Shown here: piece after piece, positions 1 through 60,309 of the stretch | Position numbering within the stretch: the stretch's first letter is position 1 | Layout: every line of letters begins with the position of its first letter | Assembly (NCBI RefSeq): GCF_036320965.1 | Contig: NC_092264.1 | Coordinates: forward strand, 10,143,388-10,207,387 | Direction: 5' to 3' | DNA from: Panulirus ornatus | Taxonomy: Eukaryota > Arthropoda > Malacostraca > Decapoda > Palinuridae | Length of the DNA stretch: 64,000 nt | The notes under the pieces: generated by a model | The model's input: the letters and a program-made list of their open reading frames with translations, nothing else | Database searches by the model: none | What the model was told of the DNA's origin: nothing | Translations under genes and position numbers: made by a program

Positions 1-326
1 TCTGTGGTCTATGGTCTTCATCTACCGCCATATCTTAAACACGACACGTCAACACGACACTTCGTGAACCGTAATAAATACGTCTGCAGCGACTTATATA
101 CGCCACTTTGACCCTGAAAATGAAGGTTACATGGAGCGAGGAAAGTGTAATGATTTCGTAGACGATGAACTAATTATCGGTAAGAAAAATTAAGAAAATT
201 ATTCTGGATAGTTTGGTCTTTAACAGGATAAACTATAAAGTGCATAGCGAAAGACTTGTAACAGACCTGGTGGTCTGTAATGTGCTGGTCTGCTGGAAGG
301 CGGCACACGGGAAGGCCATATAACTT
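1..326. other. No gene recognised; start of window
   Basis: Probably intron or upstream sequence of P4HA. From about 262 on there are diverged copies of the 45-bp minisatellite unit that follows. I see no exon with a P4HA match. Confidence 0.5.
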
Positions 327-776
327 CAGACCTGATGGTCTATGACCAGGGTACCTGCTGGAGGACAGATACAGACCTGATGGTCTATGACCAGAGTACC
401 TGCTGGAGGACAGATACAGACCTGATGGTCTATGACTAGGGTACCTGCTGGAGGACAGATACAGACCTGATGGTCTATGACCAGGGTACCTGCTGGAGGA
501 CAGATACAGACCTGATGGTCTATGACCAGGGTACCTGCTGGGGAACAGATACAGACTTGATGGTCTATGACCAGGGTACCTGCTGGAGGACAGATACATA
601 CCTGATGGTCTATGACCAGGGTACCTGCTGGAGGACAGATACAGACCTGATGGTCTATGACCAGGGTACCTGCTGGAGGACAGATACAGACCTGATGGTC
701 TATGACCAGGGTACCTGCTGGAGGACAGATACAGACCTGATGGTCTATGACCAGGGTACCTGCTGGAGGACAGATA
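327..776. repeat. 45-bp minisatellite, 10 copies
   Basis: The unit begins CAGACCTGATGGTCTATGAC and continues through a GGTACC site. It runs for 450 bp, exactly ten units, with few point differences. Because 45 is a multiple of three, both strands show repeat-coded open frames, which are not genes. Confidence 0.95.
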
Positions 777-1030
777 TATATCCTAAATTTCTTATCTATG
801 GATCTTCCTCTTGGCCAGCTCATTAGCCACCAGAAAAACAGCATCACAGACCACCAGATACTGTGTTTATGATGTTGGATGTGCCCCAGGGAACAGATGA
901 AGAACGGCCCATCCACACAACTACACGTGTATATACATAAACGCCCATATACGCACATTTACATACATATACAAATCAGCAAATACATAAATATGCATAC
1001 ACATACACAGACAGATACATATATACACAT

Positions 1031-1975
1031 TCCTATGAGTCCACGGGGGAAAATGAAACACGATAAGTTCCCGAGTGCACTTTCGTGTAATAATCACATC
1101 ATCAGGGGAGGCACAAGAGAGAAATATAACAGTCAGGGGAGATACAAGAAAGAAATATAAGTCAGTTGATAAACAACGAAAAGACGGAGCTAGGACGCCA
1201 TTTGGTAAACATGCGATTGTCCAAGACTGGCAACGAGCGTTCATAAACTTGATATGTGGACAAGAAGGGGAATTGTTTACAAATTTTATCAACAATAAAG
1301 CTATCCAATTTGTATAGATCTTCACTAATATTAAGGTTATAATTCTTTGTGTATTTAATAATAGAAGATTCAGTGATATTTCTCGTGGTACTGGAGTTAG
1401 CGTTAATAACTGAGATGGCATTACTCCGGTCAATACAATGATCATAGTTTTTAACGTGATTAAACAAGGCATTTGATTTTTGTCTCGTTCTTATACTATA
1501 TTTATGTTGCTTAAGTCTAACAGAAAGATCCTTACCAGTCTGACCATGAAACTAATCACAATTTCTACATGGCACTTTATAGATGCACCCAGAATTTTCT
1601 GGTGAGTTCCTGATTAAGATATTCTTTATTGTATTATTGTTGCTGAAGGCAACATTTACATTAAATGATTTAAGCAACATGGGAAGTAAAGTAAAATTAT
1701 TATCAAAAGGGAGAACTAAAAGATTCTTGAAGTCAATGGGAGGTTTGGGCTCAACTCTATAAAATGATTTCTTTGCTAACTTCAGGGCTTCATCAATGAA
1801 AGATCTAGAGTACTTTAACTTAGATCCAATAGAATATATCTTCTCAAACTCATCGTCAATAAACTCTGGACTGCAAATACGTAATGCCCTAAGGAACATA
1901 GATTGAAATGATGATAATTTAACTCTGTCATGTTGAGATGAATAATAATGGATATATGAACATACATTGGTAGGT
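1031..1975 (-). mobile_element. Penelope-like element, 5'-truncated and broken (RT end plus GIY-YIG endonuclease)
   Basis: On the minus strand the frame from about 1970 reads SSFQSMFLRALRICSPEF and then GCIYKVPCRNCD. It reaches a TAG stop at about 1553, then resumes in the same frame with GQTGKDLSVRLKQHKYSIRT, and ends at LFIN and a stop near 1162. 'IYKVPC...GQTG...R..QH' is the GIY-YIG endonuclease signature that follows the reverse transcriptase in Penelope-like retroelements. The YVG part of the motif is damaged (stop plus a lost codon), so this copy is dead. The 3' UTR (1031-1161) ends with a terminal segment that recurs at 10365, 11119, 11292 and 33814. The 5' side stops at a (GT)n tract. 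Confidence 0.8.
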
Positions 1976-1983
1976 TTCCTTCC

Positions 1984-1985
<2 letters not shown>

Positions 1986-2028
<43 letters not shown>
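1986..2028. repeat. (GT)n microsatellite
   Basis: Pure GT run of about 43 bp abutting the truncated Penelope-like element. Confidence 0.98.
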
Positions 2029-2030
<2 letters not shown>

Positions 2031-2075
2031 TGCATATAACCCCTGTTATGTCTCCATATGTTTCAATCGGTGTTA

Positions 2076-2157
2076 TAACCTAACCTAACCTAACCTAACC
2101 TAACCTAACCTAACCTAATCTAACCTAACCTAACCTAACCTAACCTAACCTAACCTA
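2076..2157. repeat. Interstitial telomere-type repeat (CCTAA/TTAGG)n
   Basis: About 16 units of TAACC, i.e. TTAGG on the minus strand, with a single variant unit (TAATC). TTAGG is the ancestral arthropod telomere repeat. It ends 23 bp before P4HA exon 1. Confidence 0.95.
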
Positions 2158-2180
2158 AGCTAAAGCTGGTCCCGCCACAG

Positions 2181-47190
<45,010 letters not shown>

Positions 47191-47227
47191 AAATGGAACC
47201 ATAGCCCAAGACATAACCTGACGCGGG

Positions 47228-47310
47228 CCCCTCACACCCTCCAGGGCGGGCCCTCACGCCCTCCAGGGCGGGCCCTCACACACCCACCACGGCGGGCCCT
47301 CACACCCTCC
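47228..47310. repeat. GC-rich short repeat, about 4 copies
   Basis: GGCGGGCCCTCACACCCTCC-type units just after the P4HA stop codon. Confidence 0.85.
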
Positions 47311-47533
47311 ACCTCACGGTGGGATCTTCGACTGGTGTTCGTGTGTGTGTGTATGTGTGTGTCTCCGTTACCATGGTGTAACGCACTGTGTTACTTTATC
47401 AAGGTGACAGAGCATAGTGAAGATATCTTTACGTGTTACAGCAAGACGAATATTATGGGAACCGCACAGGATCTTGTGTTATATTATTCACGCATCGGTG
47501 GTAAAGTGTTTATATCATAGGGATTTGAGGAGA

Positions 47534-47588
<55 letters not shown>

Positions 47589-47977
47589 GGGGTGGAAGGT
47601 ATATTTTAAGTCTGCTATAAGTAAAGTACACGAGGGATTTTGGAACGGCCAGTATATTCATGTATAAAAAACCTCCTCAGAGCATTTTGGTCAGTCACAC
47701 AATGTGTCACGCTTTCATTTGGCATTATCAGATACCTCTATAATCATCTATTTGAACTATCTATCTTCTCAGGCTTCTTCACTCGTATTTCCTTCCTTGT
47801 GCATCAATTTCCGAATTTGACCTTTCTTTTTTTTAAAATCTGTAGGGGTAAAGAGGTACCTCTTCTATATGTTACGACTAAAGAAAGAAATGTGAGAAAC
47901 CTTTTTTTTTTTCATCAGCCTAGTGTGTATGCGATGTGGACTTTCCTCACACATTCATTTCTTATTCCATGTTGACT
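47311..47977. other. 3' flank of P4HA, no gene recognised
   Basis: Contains a (CA)n of about 50 bp at 47536-47587. No clear polyadenylation signal was seen. Confidence 0.45.
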
Positions 47978-48190
47978 GGATGATTTCCCCCGTGTTAGTG
48001 AGGTAGCGTCAAGAACAGAGGACTGAGCCTTAGAGGGAATATCCTCACTTGGACCCCTTTCTCTGTTCCTTCTTTTGGAAAAATGAAAACTGGAGGAGAG
48101 GATTTCCAGCCCACTGCTCCCAACCCTTTCAGTCGCCTTCTACGGCACGCAGGGAATACGTGGGAAGTATTCTTTTTCCCCCATCCCAGG

Positions 48191-48192
<2 letters not shown>
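47978..48192 (-). mobile_element. Family A repeat
   Basis: CCCCGTGTTAGTGAGGTAGC through GGAAGTATTCTTTTTCCCCC; a more diverged copy. Confidence 0.84.

Positions 48193-48274
<82 letters not shown>
48193..48274. repeat. (AT)n microsatellite
   Basis: About 82 bp. Confidence 0.98.
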
Positions 48275-48276
<2 letters not shown>

Positions 48277-48935
48277 AAATGGTTTGATCACATGGAGAGA
48301 ATGAGTGAGGAAAGATTGACCAAGAGGATATATGTGTCAGAGGTGGAGGGAACGAGAAGTGGGAGACCAAATTGGAGGTGGAAGGATGGAGTGAAAAAGA
48401 TTTTGAGCGATCAGGGCCCGAAACATACAGGAGGGTGAAAGGCGTGCTAAGGAATAGAGTAAATTGGAAAGATGTGGTGTACCGGGGTCGACGTGCTTGT
48501 CAATGGATTGAGCCAAGGCATGTGAAGCGTCTGGGATAAATCATGGAAAGTTCTGTGGGGCCTGGATGTGGAAAGGGAGCTGTGGTTTCGGTGCATTATT
48601 ACATGACAGCTAGAGACTGAGTGTGAACGAATGTGGCCTTTGTTGTCTTTTCCTAGCGCTACCTCGCGCCGGGGGGGGGGGGGGTTCTGTTTCATGTGTG
48701 GTGGCTGGGTGGTGACGAGAATGGATGAAGGAAGCAAGTATGAACATGTACATGTGTATATATGTATATGTCTGTGTATGTATATGTATGTATACGTTGA
48801 AATGTACATGTATGTATATGTGTTGGCGTTTATGTATATACATGTATATATGGGTGGGTTGGGCCATTCCTCGTCAGTTTCCTTGCGCTACCTCGCTAAC
48901 GCGGGAGACAGCGACTAAGTATAATAGGAAAAGAA
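48275..48935 (+). mobile_element. RTE-like LINE copy, RT C-terminal end and long tail
   Basis: Starts at LKWFDHMERMSEERLTKRI and runs to the end of the ORF with frameshifts, then the long tail with a G run at 48671-48685. Ends GCGACTAAGTATAATAGG. Confidence 0.88.
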
Positions 48936-50036
48936 TAAAGAATAATTGTATGAGCATCATTCTTTACGCTTAGTCTTCAAATATTAACCAAATATGTCAC
49001 ACACAATATGAATTCAACCATTATTACTGTACCTGCTCCACTTCATCTGAATCATATCTGAAAGAACTGAAACACAGGAGAAAGCGTCGCACATGTAACA
49101 CTGTAGGACTTTTCCAAAACACATCCCTAACACTTGGAGATTAAGATATGGTCTGTAGATATCAATTTGTAGCACAACTTGAAAACTGAAGTACCACTTC
49201 AGTCCAAGACTCTGGTTTCCGTAAAAAAAACTACATTTGTGACTTCTGAGATTAGCAAAACTGAATGCCATTTGTACTGGTGGATGCAACCTTCGAAAAA
49301 TTCAACATCTTACAGTCAACAGGTCAAATCCTCCATTCGTCCATGAAACATGGAACATTGCTCACGTATGCAAGGAAAACTGAGTTCCTGAGATTGGAAA
49401 TACTGTAAATTAAGCATAGTGAATAAACTGTTGTACCTAGTCTGGTTTTTTTTTATTTCCTTGTGGACGTGGATATGTAGTTACCATTGAAGAAACAATT
49501 GACAATTTCAGTTTGTGCACATCCAAGTATCATGCATTCCTCATTTTCAGTTGACAGTATCAATTCGCTCCATTGATTTTGTTACCCAAAATCATCTGGT
49601 TATCTTACCTTTTCCAAAGTCATAACTCTTTATCTTACTCAGTTGATTCATTTTCAGGTAGACCAAGCATTCCCTTTCCAGTTCCAAAGCAGCGTGTCAC
49701 AAGAATCATTTCCACAAATTTCCAGTATTAATGATATTTACATTTTCTCCTCCATGCTAGGCTGTAACGTAAACACCTGCTAATTCACTTGCACGTTGTT
49801 ACGTAAATATCTTTTGAGAATTTTTTTGTTTAACATTTGTTTGGCTGTAACGTATCTGGAAGAGGTACTTCGTCCTTACAATAGATGTGTAAGATTCATT
49901 AGATAGAGCACAAGGAAGATAACAAAAGTGAAGAATCCTCAGAAGACAAACAAGGTAGAATTACTTGAAACTATAAACAACTAAGAAAATAACAATGCGG
50001 TAACGTTTTAATGGAAAACTTATTTTCTGAATCTGT
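48936..50036. other. Intergenic, nothing recognised
   Basis: About 1.1 kb AT-rich single-copy DNA. No open frame above 91 codons and no family match. Confidence 0.45.
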
Positions 50037-50605
50037 TTAGCAGACCCTGACTACTTTCCTTTCCTCCACATCCTTCAAAATTTTCTCCTTCTTCTCTAAC
50101 TCGATCTGTATCTTGACACAACCTTCTCAATAAACACAGACTTGGACATTATATCTCACTGGGACAAATGAAATCTGGTTAAGTTTCATGCCTCCAAGAC
50201 CCAGTTTTTGCCTATCTCTCCATCAAAAAAATTGTCAAAACTTTACTCTCTTCTTTAACAGATCTGTGATTCCACGTCTTGGTTCAATGAACATTCTTGG
50301 TATTGCTTTAACATGAACACTATCTCGAAGTTCCCCTTTTACGGATATAACTAAGTCTGCCTCGAAGAAACTGGGAGTCCTGTTTAAATGTCGGCATTTC
50401 TGTTCTTCTGTTCTTCGTAACGTTAAGTCGCTCCGTTTATGGAGAACTGACCTCATATCTCATATCAGTTAAGCGATTCTCAGCTGGTAACTGAAAGCAT
50501 TTCCGACTTATCAACTCTCCCAGGCTTCAAAACTTGACCCAGTTGCCCTACGGCGCAATGTTGGTTCACTTCCCTCTTGTATAGGTATTATTTTGGTTTT
50601 GCTCC
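50037..50605 (+). mobile_element. Jockey/CR1-like LINE fragment
   Basis: CTCCACATCCTTC, ACTTGGACATTATATCTCAC, AAGTTTCATGCCTCCAAGAC and TTGACCCAGTTGCCCTACGG parallel the C-terminal half of the copy at 25845. Decayed. Confidence 0.7.
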
Positions 50606-51200
50606 CGAGTCCTGGCTGCGTGTGTCACCCCCCAAACTATGGACCGGCTGCCGCGATCAGGATTCGAACCTTACCAACTCGACCCTCGGGCGGTCCGCGA
50701 AGGGTACAACCGTACAGCAAAAAGGAAGGAAGAAGAAAATGGGTCATCAAAAACTGAAAAGCATAATATTCAGATCAAAAGTTGTGAGACCGTGATCAGC
50801 CAGAGGGGGAGACGTCCTTCTCACATCAAGAGGTGGAACTTACGACCAAGCATCCCTAACGAGAGGATGAAAGTGTTACACAACAGTGCTTGGAGAGCAG
50901 AGGTATATCCTGGCTCTGTGTACAGTGATGCAGTGCACTGACCTGAGGCGACAACACTTCAGGAACTGCTATAACCAGATGTAAACAAAGTGCACGACAG
51001 AGAGCCAAGACGGAGAGAACACTGGATCTTTGTACGAAAACAATTTGCTTTGTGAATCACCGACATAACGAGGAATACTCATGACCGGATAATAAACAAA
51101 CCTGGAGATATATATATTCATCAGCGGACTGAGAAACTAACCTAGAAATTGTGAAACAGTATTGTATCTTTCATATTGTGTCGTCCATTCCCGCCTACAA
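50606..51200. other. Intergenic, nothing recognised
   Basis: Contains a B-box-like GGATTCGAACC (50660-50670, minus strand) without an A-box, so no tRNA is called. Confidence 0.4.
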
Positions 51201-51300
51201 GGCGTTGGTCAGAACCCAACACCAGGGTTGCAATCTCTGTCAGGGACGTTGGTCACATCCCAACACCAGGGTTGTGTAATCTCTGTCAGGGGAGTTGGCC
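51201..51300. repeat. About 45-50-bp repeat, 2 copies
   Basis: GTTGGTCAGAACCCAACACCAG / GTTGGTCACATCCCAACACCAG followed by GGGTTG...ATCTCTGTCAGGG (words shortened here to shared cores). Confidence 0.8.
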
Positions 51301-52309
51301 GCCCTTGCCCGTCTACTGCTAACCTAGGGTACGGATTGTGGTCTGGGGTAACCCACATTTGCATATGTTCCCCACAAGAGACGCAACAGATGAACATCCA
51401 GTGGATCTTTACCTGCTGTCTAGAAACACAAGAGGAAACATACGCAATATATACTTCCACATTGTGGACGAGATGAAGACCAGATATACTGAAAGAACGA
51501 ACTAAGGACGAGAACTGGAGCGATTAATGTGAAACTAATTAACCAACAAAAGCATCAAAGAAAACGGTAATGTACGGGTTAATATGAAAGGACACACTAC
51601 AATAAATATTCTAACACACAACAATGATTCAGTTTTGTTTCGTTTTTTTTTTTTTTTTACGCCGTTTCTCCCTAAATAAAAGACATGAACTTAAAAAATA
51701 TATGTTTATATCCCCATTCAATTGTTGCTGTGTAGAGATGTTTTTCGCAAGAATTACAAAAATCATTTACGAAAAAAATATCGGTCACACACACACACAC
51801 ACTAAACACACACTACACACACACACACACACACACATTCCTGTAGTTTGATTGTTACTGAACAGTATTCGTAATGAAGTCTTCTTTAACCTGTTTGTGT
51901 TTTCCCGTTAACAATGTTTCTCTGGACTTTAATCAATCTCAGAGGCTAACTAGGCTTCCTGATGCAGATATAGAAAAAAGAGGGAGTTACTTTCCAATCT
52001 TCGTGATGCTGGTCACAATAAACACCTACAGGAGCTCCCACGTTACCTTCCACGTCCCTTAGCTACTCATAAAGTAGATAAATGAAACAGACACTTGGTC
52101 TGAGAGACACTTAACACCTCAAGCTGAATATATTTCACCCGCAGACAGAAGTTCACTTGTCCAGTTCCTGACGAAATGCCAAACTTCATCGCCTGGGTTG
52201 GTCTGGATGTTTACTATAGTCCATAAGGCCAGGATGGGGGGGTTGAAGATCCTTTGAATCAATACGTACTATTTGTGTCCACTAAACGCATTCTAGTTAC
52301 ACTTGTGGA
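51301..52309. other. Intergenic, nothing recognised
   Basis: Single-copy sequence with a poly-T (51643-51659) and a (CA)n at 51787-51837. Confidence 0.4.
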
Positions 52310-52664
52310 ATGTGAAACCATATTGTTATCCCTCTGTGAGTATAAGTACCTGAATGTGAAACCATATTGTTATCCCTCTGTGAGTATAAGTACCTGAATG
52401 TGAAACCATATTGTTATCCCTCTGTGAGTATAAGTACCTGAATGTGAAACCATATTGTTATCCCTCTGTGAGTATAAGTACCTGAATGTGTAACCATATT
52501 GTTATCCCTCTGTGAGTATAAGTACCTGAATGTGTAACCATATTGTTATCCCTCTGTGAGTATAAGTACCTGAATGTGTAACCATATTGTTATCCCTCTG
52601 TGAGTATAAGTACCTGAATGTGAAACCATATTGTTATCCCTCTGTGAGTATAAGTACCTGAATG
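52310..52664. repeat. 44-bp repeat, 8 copies
   Basis: Unit GAATGTGAAACCATATTGTT + ATCCCTCTGTGAGTATAAGTACCT; copies five to seven have TGTAACC for TGAAACC. Confidence 0.95.
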
Positions 52665-53029
52665 TTTGTGTGGGTGATCACGGATGTCTTCATGGAAGTG
52701 CTCCTTGTTATATATATATCAGGGAAATCAAAATGGACTGTACACGTTGCGAAAGATTTCATTTCTCTCCAATGAAGCATATATAGAGACACCAGGAACT
52801 GACCAGGAAATGGCGAGACTGTTACTCGAAGAATCTTATCAGTTCCTCGATATCTAAATGTGGATCTAACGTAGATACGTGTTCAGTGATAACATGAATC
52901 TGTACACGATCAAGGCGAAAACTGTGTAACTCTGTGTATCTTCCAGTCAATCACAACACATCCTCTCCGTCTTAATATTCAACACATCTACCACAATACA
53001 CATTACAAACGTTTCTATGCACTATGTTC

Positions 53030-53030
<1 letters not shown>
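52665..53030. other. Intergenic, nothing recognised
   Basis: AT-rich single-copy sequence. Confidence 0.4.

Positions 53031-53101
<71 letters not shown>
53031..53101. repeat. (AT)n microsatellite
   Basis: About 71 bp. Confidence 0.98.
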
Positions 53102-53637
<536 letters not shown>

Positions 53638-54646
53638 AAATGTGATTGGTTCCCAGTGTATGATGCTTTGCGGCAAGGGTGCGTAATGTCTTCATGGTTG
53701 TTTAATTTGTTTATAGATGGGGTTGTTAGGGAGGTGAATGCAAGATTTTTGGAGAGAGGGGCAAGTATGCAGTCTGTTGTGGATGAGAGAGCTTGGGAAG
53801 TGAGTCAGTTGTTGTTCGCTGATGATACAGCGCTGGTGGCTGATTCAGGTGAGAAACTACAGAAGCTGGTGACTGAGTTTGGTAAAGTGTGTGAAAGAAG
53901 AAAGCTAAGAGTAAATGTGAAAGAGAGCAAGGTAATTATTAGGTTCACTAGGGTTGAGGAACAAGTCAATTGGGAGGTAAGTTTGAATGGAGAAAAATTG
54001 GAGGAAGTGAAGTGTTTTAGGTATCTGGGAATGGATTTAACAGCGGAGGGAAACATGGAAGCGGAAGTGAGTTACAGGGTGGGGGAGGGGGCGAAGGTTC
54101 TGGCAGCGTTGAAGAATATATGGAAGGCGAGAACGTTATCTCGGTGAGCAAAAATGGCTATGTTTGAAGGAATAGTGGTTCCAACAATGTTATAAGGTTG
54201 CGAGGCGTGGGCTATAGAGAGGGTTGTGCGGAGGAGGGTGGATGTGCTGGAAATGAGATGTTTGAGGACAATATGTGGTGTGAGGTGGTTTGATCGAGTA
54301 AGTAATGAAAGAGTAAGAGATGTGTGGTAATAAAAAGAGTGTGGTTGAGAGAGCAGAAGAGGGTGTTTTGATATGGTTTGGTCACATGGAGAGAATGAGT
54401 GAGGAAAGATTGACAAAGAGGATATATGTGTCAGAGGTGGAGGGAACGAGGAGAAGTGGGAGACCAAATTGGAGGTGGAAAGATGGAATGAAAAAGATTT
54501 TGAGCGATCGGAGCCTGAACATGCAGGAGGGTGAAAGGCGTGCAAGGAATAGAGTGAATTGGAACGATGTGGTATACCGGGGTGGACGTGCTGTCAATGG
54601 ATTGAACCAGGGCATGTGAAGCGTCTGGGGTAAACCGTGGAAAGTA
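53638..54646 (+). mobile_element. RTE-like LINE copy, RT middle to C-terminus
   Basis: CDWFPVYDALRQGCVMSSWL joins the tail of the previous fragment. LLFADDTALVADSGEKLQKL and KCFRYLGMDL follow, then a TGA after RTLSR at about 54145. A further frameshift (54320) precedes LIWFGHMERMSEERLTKRI and GLNQGM*. It is cut right after the stop codon, without a tail. Confidence 0.88.
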
Positions 54647-55939
54647 TATGCTGGATGTGTACAGGACTTAAGCGTGGTTGAATAGAATACATTTGCAGAA
54701 CAATATTACGCTGTTAAACGTACTATTGCTTTCTATTTGTATAAAACTGCAATTTGAAAATTATCTGATGGCCTGAATTTGTGTCAGAGAGACCTACTTA
54801 TGATGCATCACTTCCCCTATCCACTCTGTGTTGCCACAAACGTATCGCACACATCATAATCTCTTTTCACACAGATAAACTTGATATGGTAGGGTAACTA
54901 TCTAACATTTACGTAAACCGTTTAATGCTGCCATACAGTAAACTCTCCCAAGATCAGCTTCGGTGTCCTAAGCCAAAGTCCTTTGCTCATTTTGTGGTAG
55001 AGTTAGTGCGGATGATGCAATAAGTGACATGAGGAATTTCTTATCAGTATATATAAGAAAAAAAAAAGATCAACACACAAGCGTTGATAACGTCACATCT
55101 ACCAAGAGTACAATAATTCGACTTATTTTACAAAAATAAACCTTAATACGAATATTGAAAATAACTTCAGCTATTTCCAAGACACACGTTAAATTCTACA
55201 GTAACTTCTTAGTAAAAGTTTGGAAATTATTGCCTTTCTATTCCTCCATTTCCAATAGAAATAATATCTTTATTGTGACGTACTGGGAACTTGCTCCCAC
55301 AAGGGGTCTGTCATACCACACCTGGCCGCTGCCATGGTAGACGGAGGAGGTGTGTTGGAGGAGACAAGCAACGAGGACTATAGTGTCTTTCTCTGTGCCA
55401 CTGTATATTGTGTCTCTCTCTGTGCCACTGTAGATGGAGTCTATATCACGTCTGTTCCACGAAGGATAAGTTCATACTCCTACTGATGGCTGTTTCCAGT
55501 GAAATGAGATGACGATAATCAACTGGCCCACTGAAGAGACACAGATCAAAACGTATCTTCCAGTCAAACGTGAGTTTATAAATGTTATTAAATTCTTTGA
55601 CGTTCTGTGACCCAGTGAACACACTAGTGTGAACCTTGGGTTTGATCGTCTGATATCTGTTTGATTTGACCTTCAAAAGCCCAGGTCAAAGGTCACGACA
55701 TCTATGATTGTAAGAATCGCATGCGCTAATACGTTTTCCAATTGGGACATTTCCCTGGGATGAAAAGGGATGGGGATCATGTGGTAAACGTGTATTTTGG
55801 TTATTATTAATACAAGGCAAAAATTCGCGTGTTCGATTAATTCTGAGAACGCGATAGCATCTTTCCAGCAATTCATTTATTATATCATTCAAGTTAATAC
55901 TAATAATAATAATGAATAAGAGTCATAATAATAATAATG
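54647..55939. other. Intergenic, nothing recognised
   Basis: About 1.3 kb of AT-rich single-copy DNA. The frames at 55673-55892 (minus) show no known motif. Confidence 0.45.
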
Positions 55940-56168
55940 ATTATCCCTGGGGATAGGGGAGAAAGAATAATTCCCACGTATTCCCTGCGTGTCGTAGAAG
56001 GCGACTAAAAGGGGAGGGAGCTGGGGGCTGGAAATCCTCCCCTTCCAGTTTTTAATTTTCCAAAAGAAGGAATAGAGAAGGGGGCCAAGTGAGGATATTC
56101 CCTCTAAGGCTCAGTCCTCTGTTCTCAACGCTACCTCGCTGACGCAGGAAATGGCGAATATGTACGAA
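55940..56168 (+). mobile_element. Family A repeat
   Basis: Starts ATTATCCCTGGGGATAGGGG; ends GACGCAGGAAATGGCGAATA. One of the few copies without (AT)n beside it: the left flank is (AAT)n-like (55902-55940). Confidence 0.87.
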
Positions 56169-56376
56169 AACATAAAATGATATTATTTGATCATTTTCAG
56201 AATTGTCAGAATTTCCTCGTTTAATCTCGGACTAATTTATGACAAAAAGATACCACAAACCAGATAATGAAAATAAGACGATGAAATTAGAATGAATACA
56301 GGTCCTTGTTTCTTTATCATTATTAGTCTCTTGCACGACCAAAACTGACACATTGGTCAAGCAGCAAAACTGATGC

Positions 56377-56380
<4 letters not shown>
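56169..56380. other. Nothing recognised
   Basis: AT-rich spacer between two family A copies. Confidence 0.4.

Positions 56381-56447
<67 letters not shown>
56381..56447. repeat. (AT)n microsatellite
   Basis: About 67 bp. Confidence 0.98.
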
Positions 56448-56449
<2 letters not shown>

Positions 56450-56681
56450 TTCTTTTCTTTCATACTATTCGCCATTTCCCGCATTAGCGAGGTAGCGTTA
56501 AGAACAGAGGACTGGGCCTTAGAGGGAATATCCTCACCTGGCCCCCTTCTCTGTTCCTTCTTGTGGAAAAGTAAAAACTGGAGGGGGAGGATTTCCAGCC
56601 CCCAGCTCCCTTCCCTTTTAGTCGCCTTCTACGACACGCAGGGAGTACGTGGGAAGTATTCTTTCTCCCCTATCCCCAAGG

Positions 56682-56686
<5 letters not shown>
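56448..56686 (-). mobile_element. Family A repeat
   Basis: TTTCATACTATTCGCCATTT through TCCCCAAGGATAAT; full-length type. Confidence 0.87.

Positions 56687-56712
<26 letters not shown>
56687..56712. repeat. (AT)n microsatellite
   Basis: Short 26-bp tract joining a family A copy and a LINE. Confidence 0.97.
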
Positions 56713-56715
<3 letters not shown>

Positions 56716-57985
56716 AGAGTTGATAGAGATGCTCTGTGGAAGGTATTAAGAATATATGGTGTGGGAGGCAAGTTGTTAGAAGCAGTGAAAAGTTTTTATC
56801 GAGGATGTAAGGCATGTGTACGTGTAGGAAGAGAGGAAAGTGATTGGTTCTCAGTGAATGTAGGTTTGCGGCAGGGGTGTGTGATGTCTCCATGGTTGTT
56901 TAATTTGTTTATGGATGGGGTTGTAAGGGAGGTAAATGCAAGAGTCCTGGAAAGAGGGGCAAGTATGAAGTCTGTTGGGGATGAGAGAGCTTGGGAAGTG
57001 AGTCAGTTGTTGTTCGCTGATGATACAGCGCTGGTGGCTGATTCATGTGAGAAACTGCAGAAGCTGGTGACTGAGTTTGGTAAAGTGTGTGGAAGAAGAA
57101 AGTTGAGAGTAAATGTGAATAAGAGCAAGGTTATTAGGTACAGTAGGGGTGAGGGTCAAGTCAATTGGGAGGTGAGTTTGAATGGAGAAAAACTGGAGGA
57201 AGTGAAGTGTTTTAGATATCTGGGAGTGGATCTGTCAGCGGATGGAACCATGGAAGCGGAAGTGGATCATAGGGTGGGGGAGGGGGCGAAAATTTTGGGA
57301 GCCTTGAAGAATGTGTGGAAGTCGAGAACATTATCTCGGAAAGCGAAAATGGGTATGTTTGAGGGAATAGTGGTTCCAACAATGTTGTATGGTTGCGAGG
57401 CGTGGGCTATGGATAGAGATGTGCGCAGGAGGATGGATGTGCTGGAAATGAGATGTTTGAGGACAATGTGTGGTGTGAGGTGGTTTGATCGAGTAAGTAA
57501 CGTAAGGGTAAGAGAGATGTGTGGAAATAAAAAGAGCGTGGTTGAGAGAGCAGAAGAGGGTGTTTTGAAATGGTTTGGGCACATGGAGAGAATGAGTGAG
57601 GAGAGATTGACCAAGAGGATATATGTGTCGGAGGTGGAGGGAACGAGGAGAAGAGGGAGACCAAATTGGAGGTGGAAAGATGGAGTGAAAAAGATTTTGT
57701 GTGATCGGGGCCTGAACATGCAGGAGGGTGAAAGGAGGGCAAGGAATAGAGTGAATTGGAGTCATGTGGTATACAGGGGTTGACGTGCTGTCAGTGGATT
57801 GAATCAAGGCATGTGAAGCGTCTGGGGTAAACCATGGAAAGCTGTGTGGGTATGTATATTTGCGTGTGTGGACGTGTGTATGTACATGTGTATGGGGGGG
57901 GGGGGGTTGGGCCATTTCTTTCGTCTGTTTCCTTGCGCTACCTCGCAAACGCGGGAGACAGCGACAAAGTATAAAAAAAAAAAAA
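56713..57985 (+). mobile_element. RTE-like LINE copy, RT half, open frame (short-tail subfamily)
   Basis: It starts inside the RT at DRVDRDALWKVLRIYGVGG. The frame 56761-57783 is open to the end, with GLRQGCVMSPWLFNLFMDGV, LLFADDTALVADS, GDERAW and RRRGRP. The short tail ends GCGACAAAGTATAAAA. It meets the next copy tail-to-tail through an A/T run. Confidence 0.92.
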
Positions 57986-58008
57986 AAAAAAAAAAAAATA
58001 TTTTTTTT

Positions 58009-60309
<2,301 letters not shown>

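Noticed and set aside
326..958. 210-codon minus-strand frame with a 15-residue repeat
   Set aside because: The 45-bp minisatellite is a multiple of three and lacks stops; there is no start context, no conserved domain, and the opposite strand is just as open.
50660..50670. tRNA or SINE from a B-box-like GGATTCGAACC
   Set aside because: No A-box at the right distance and no cloverleaf.
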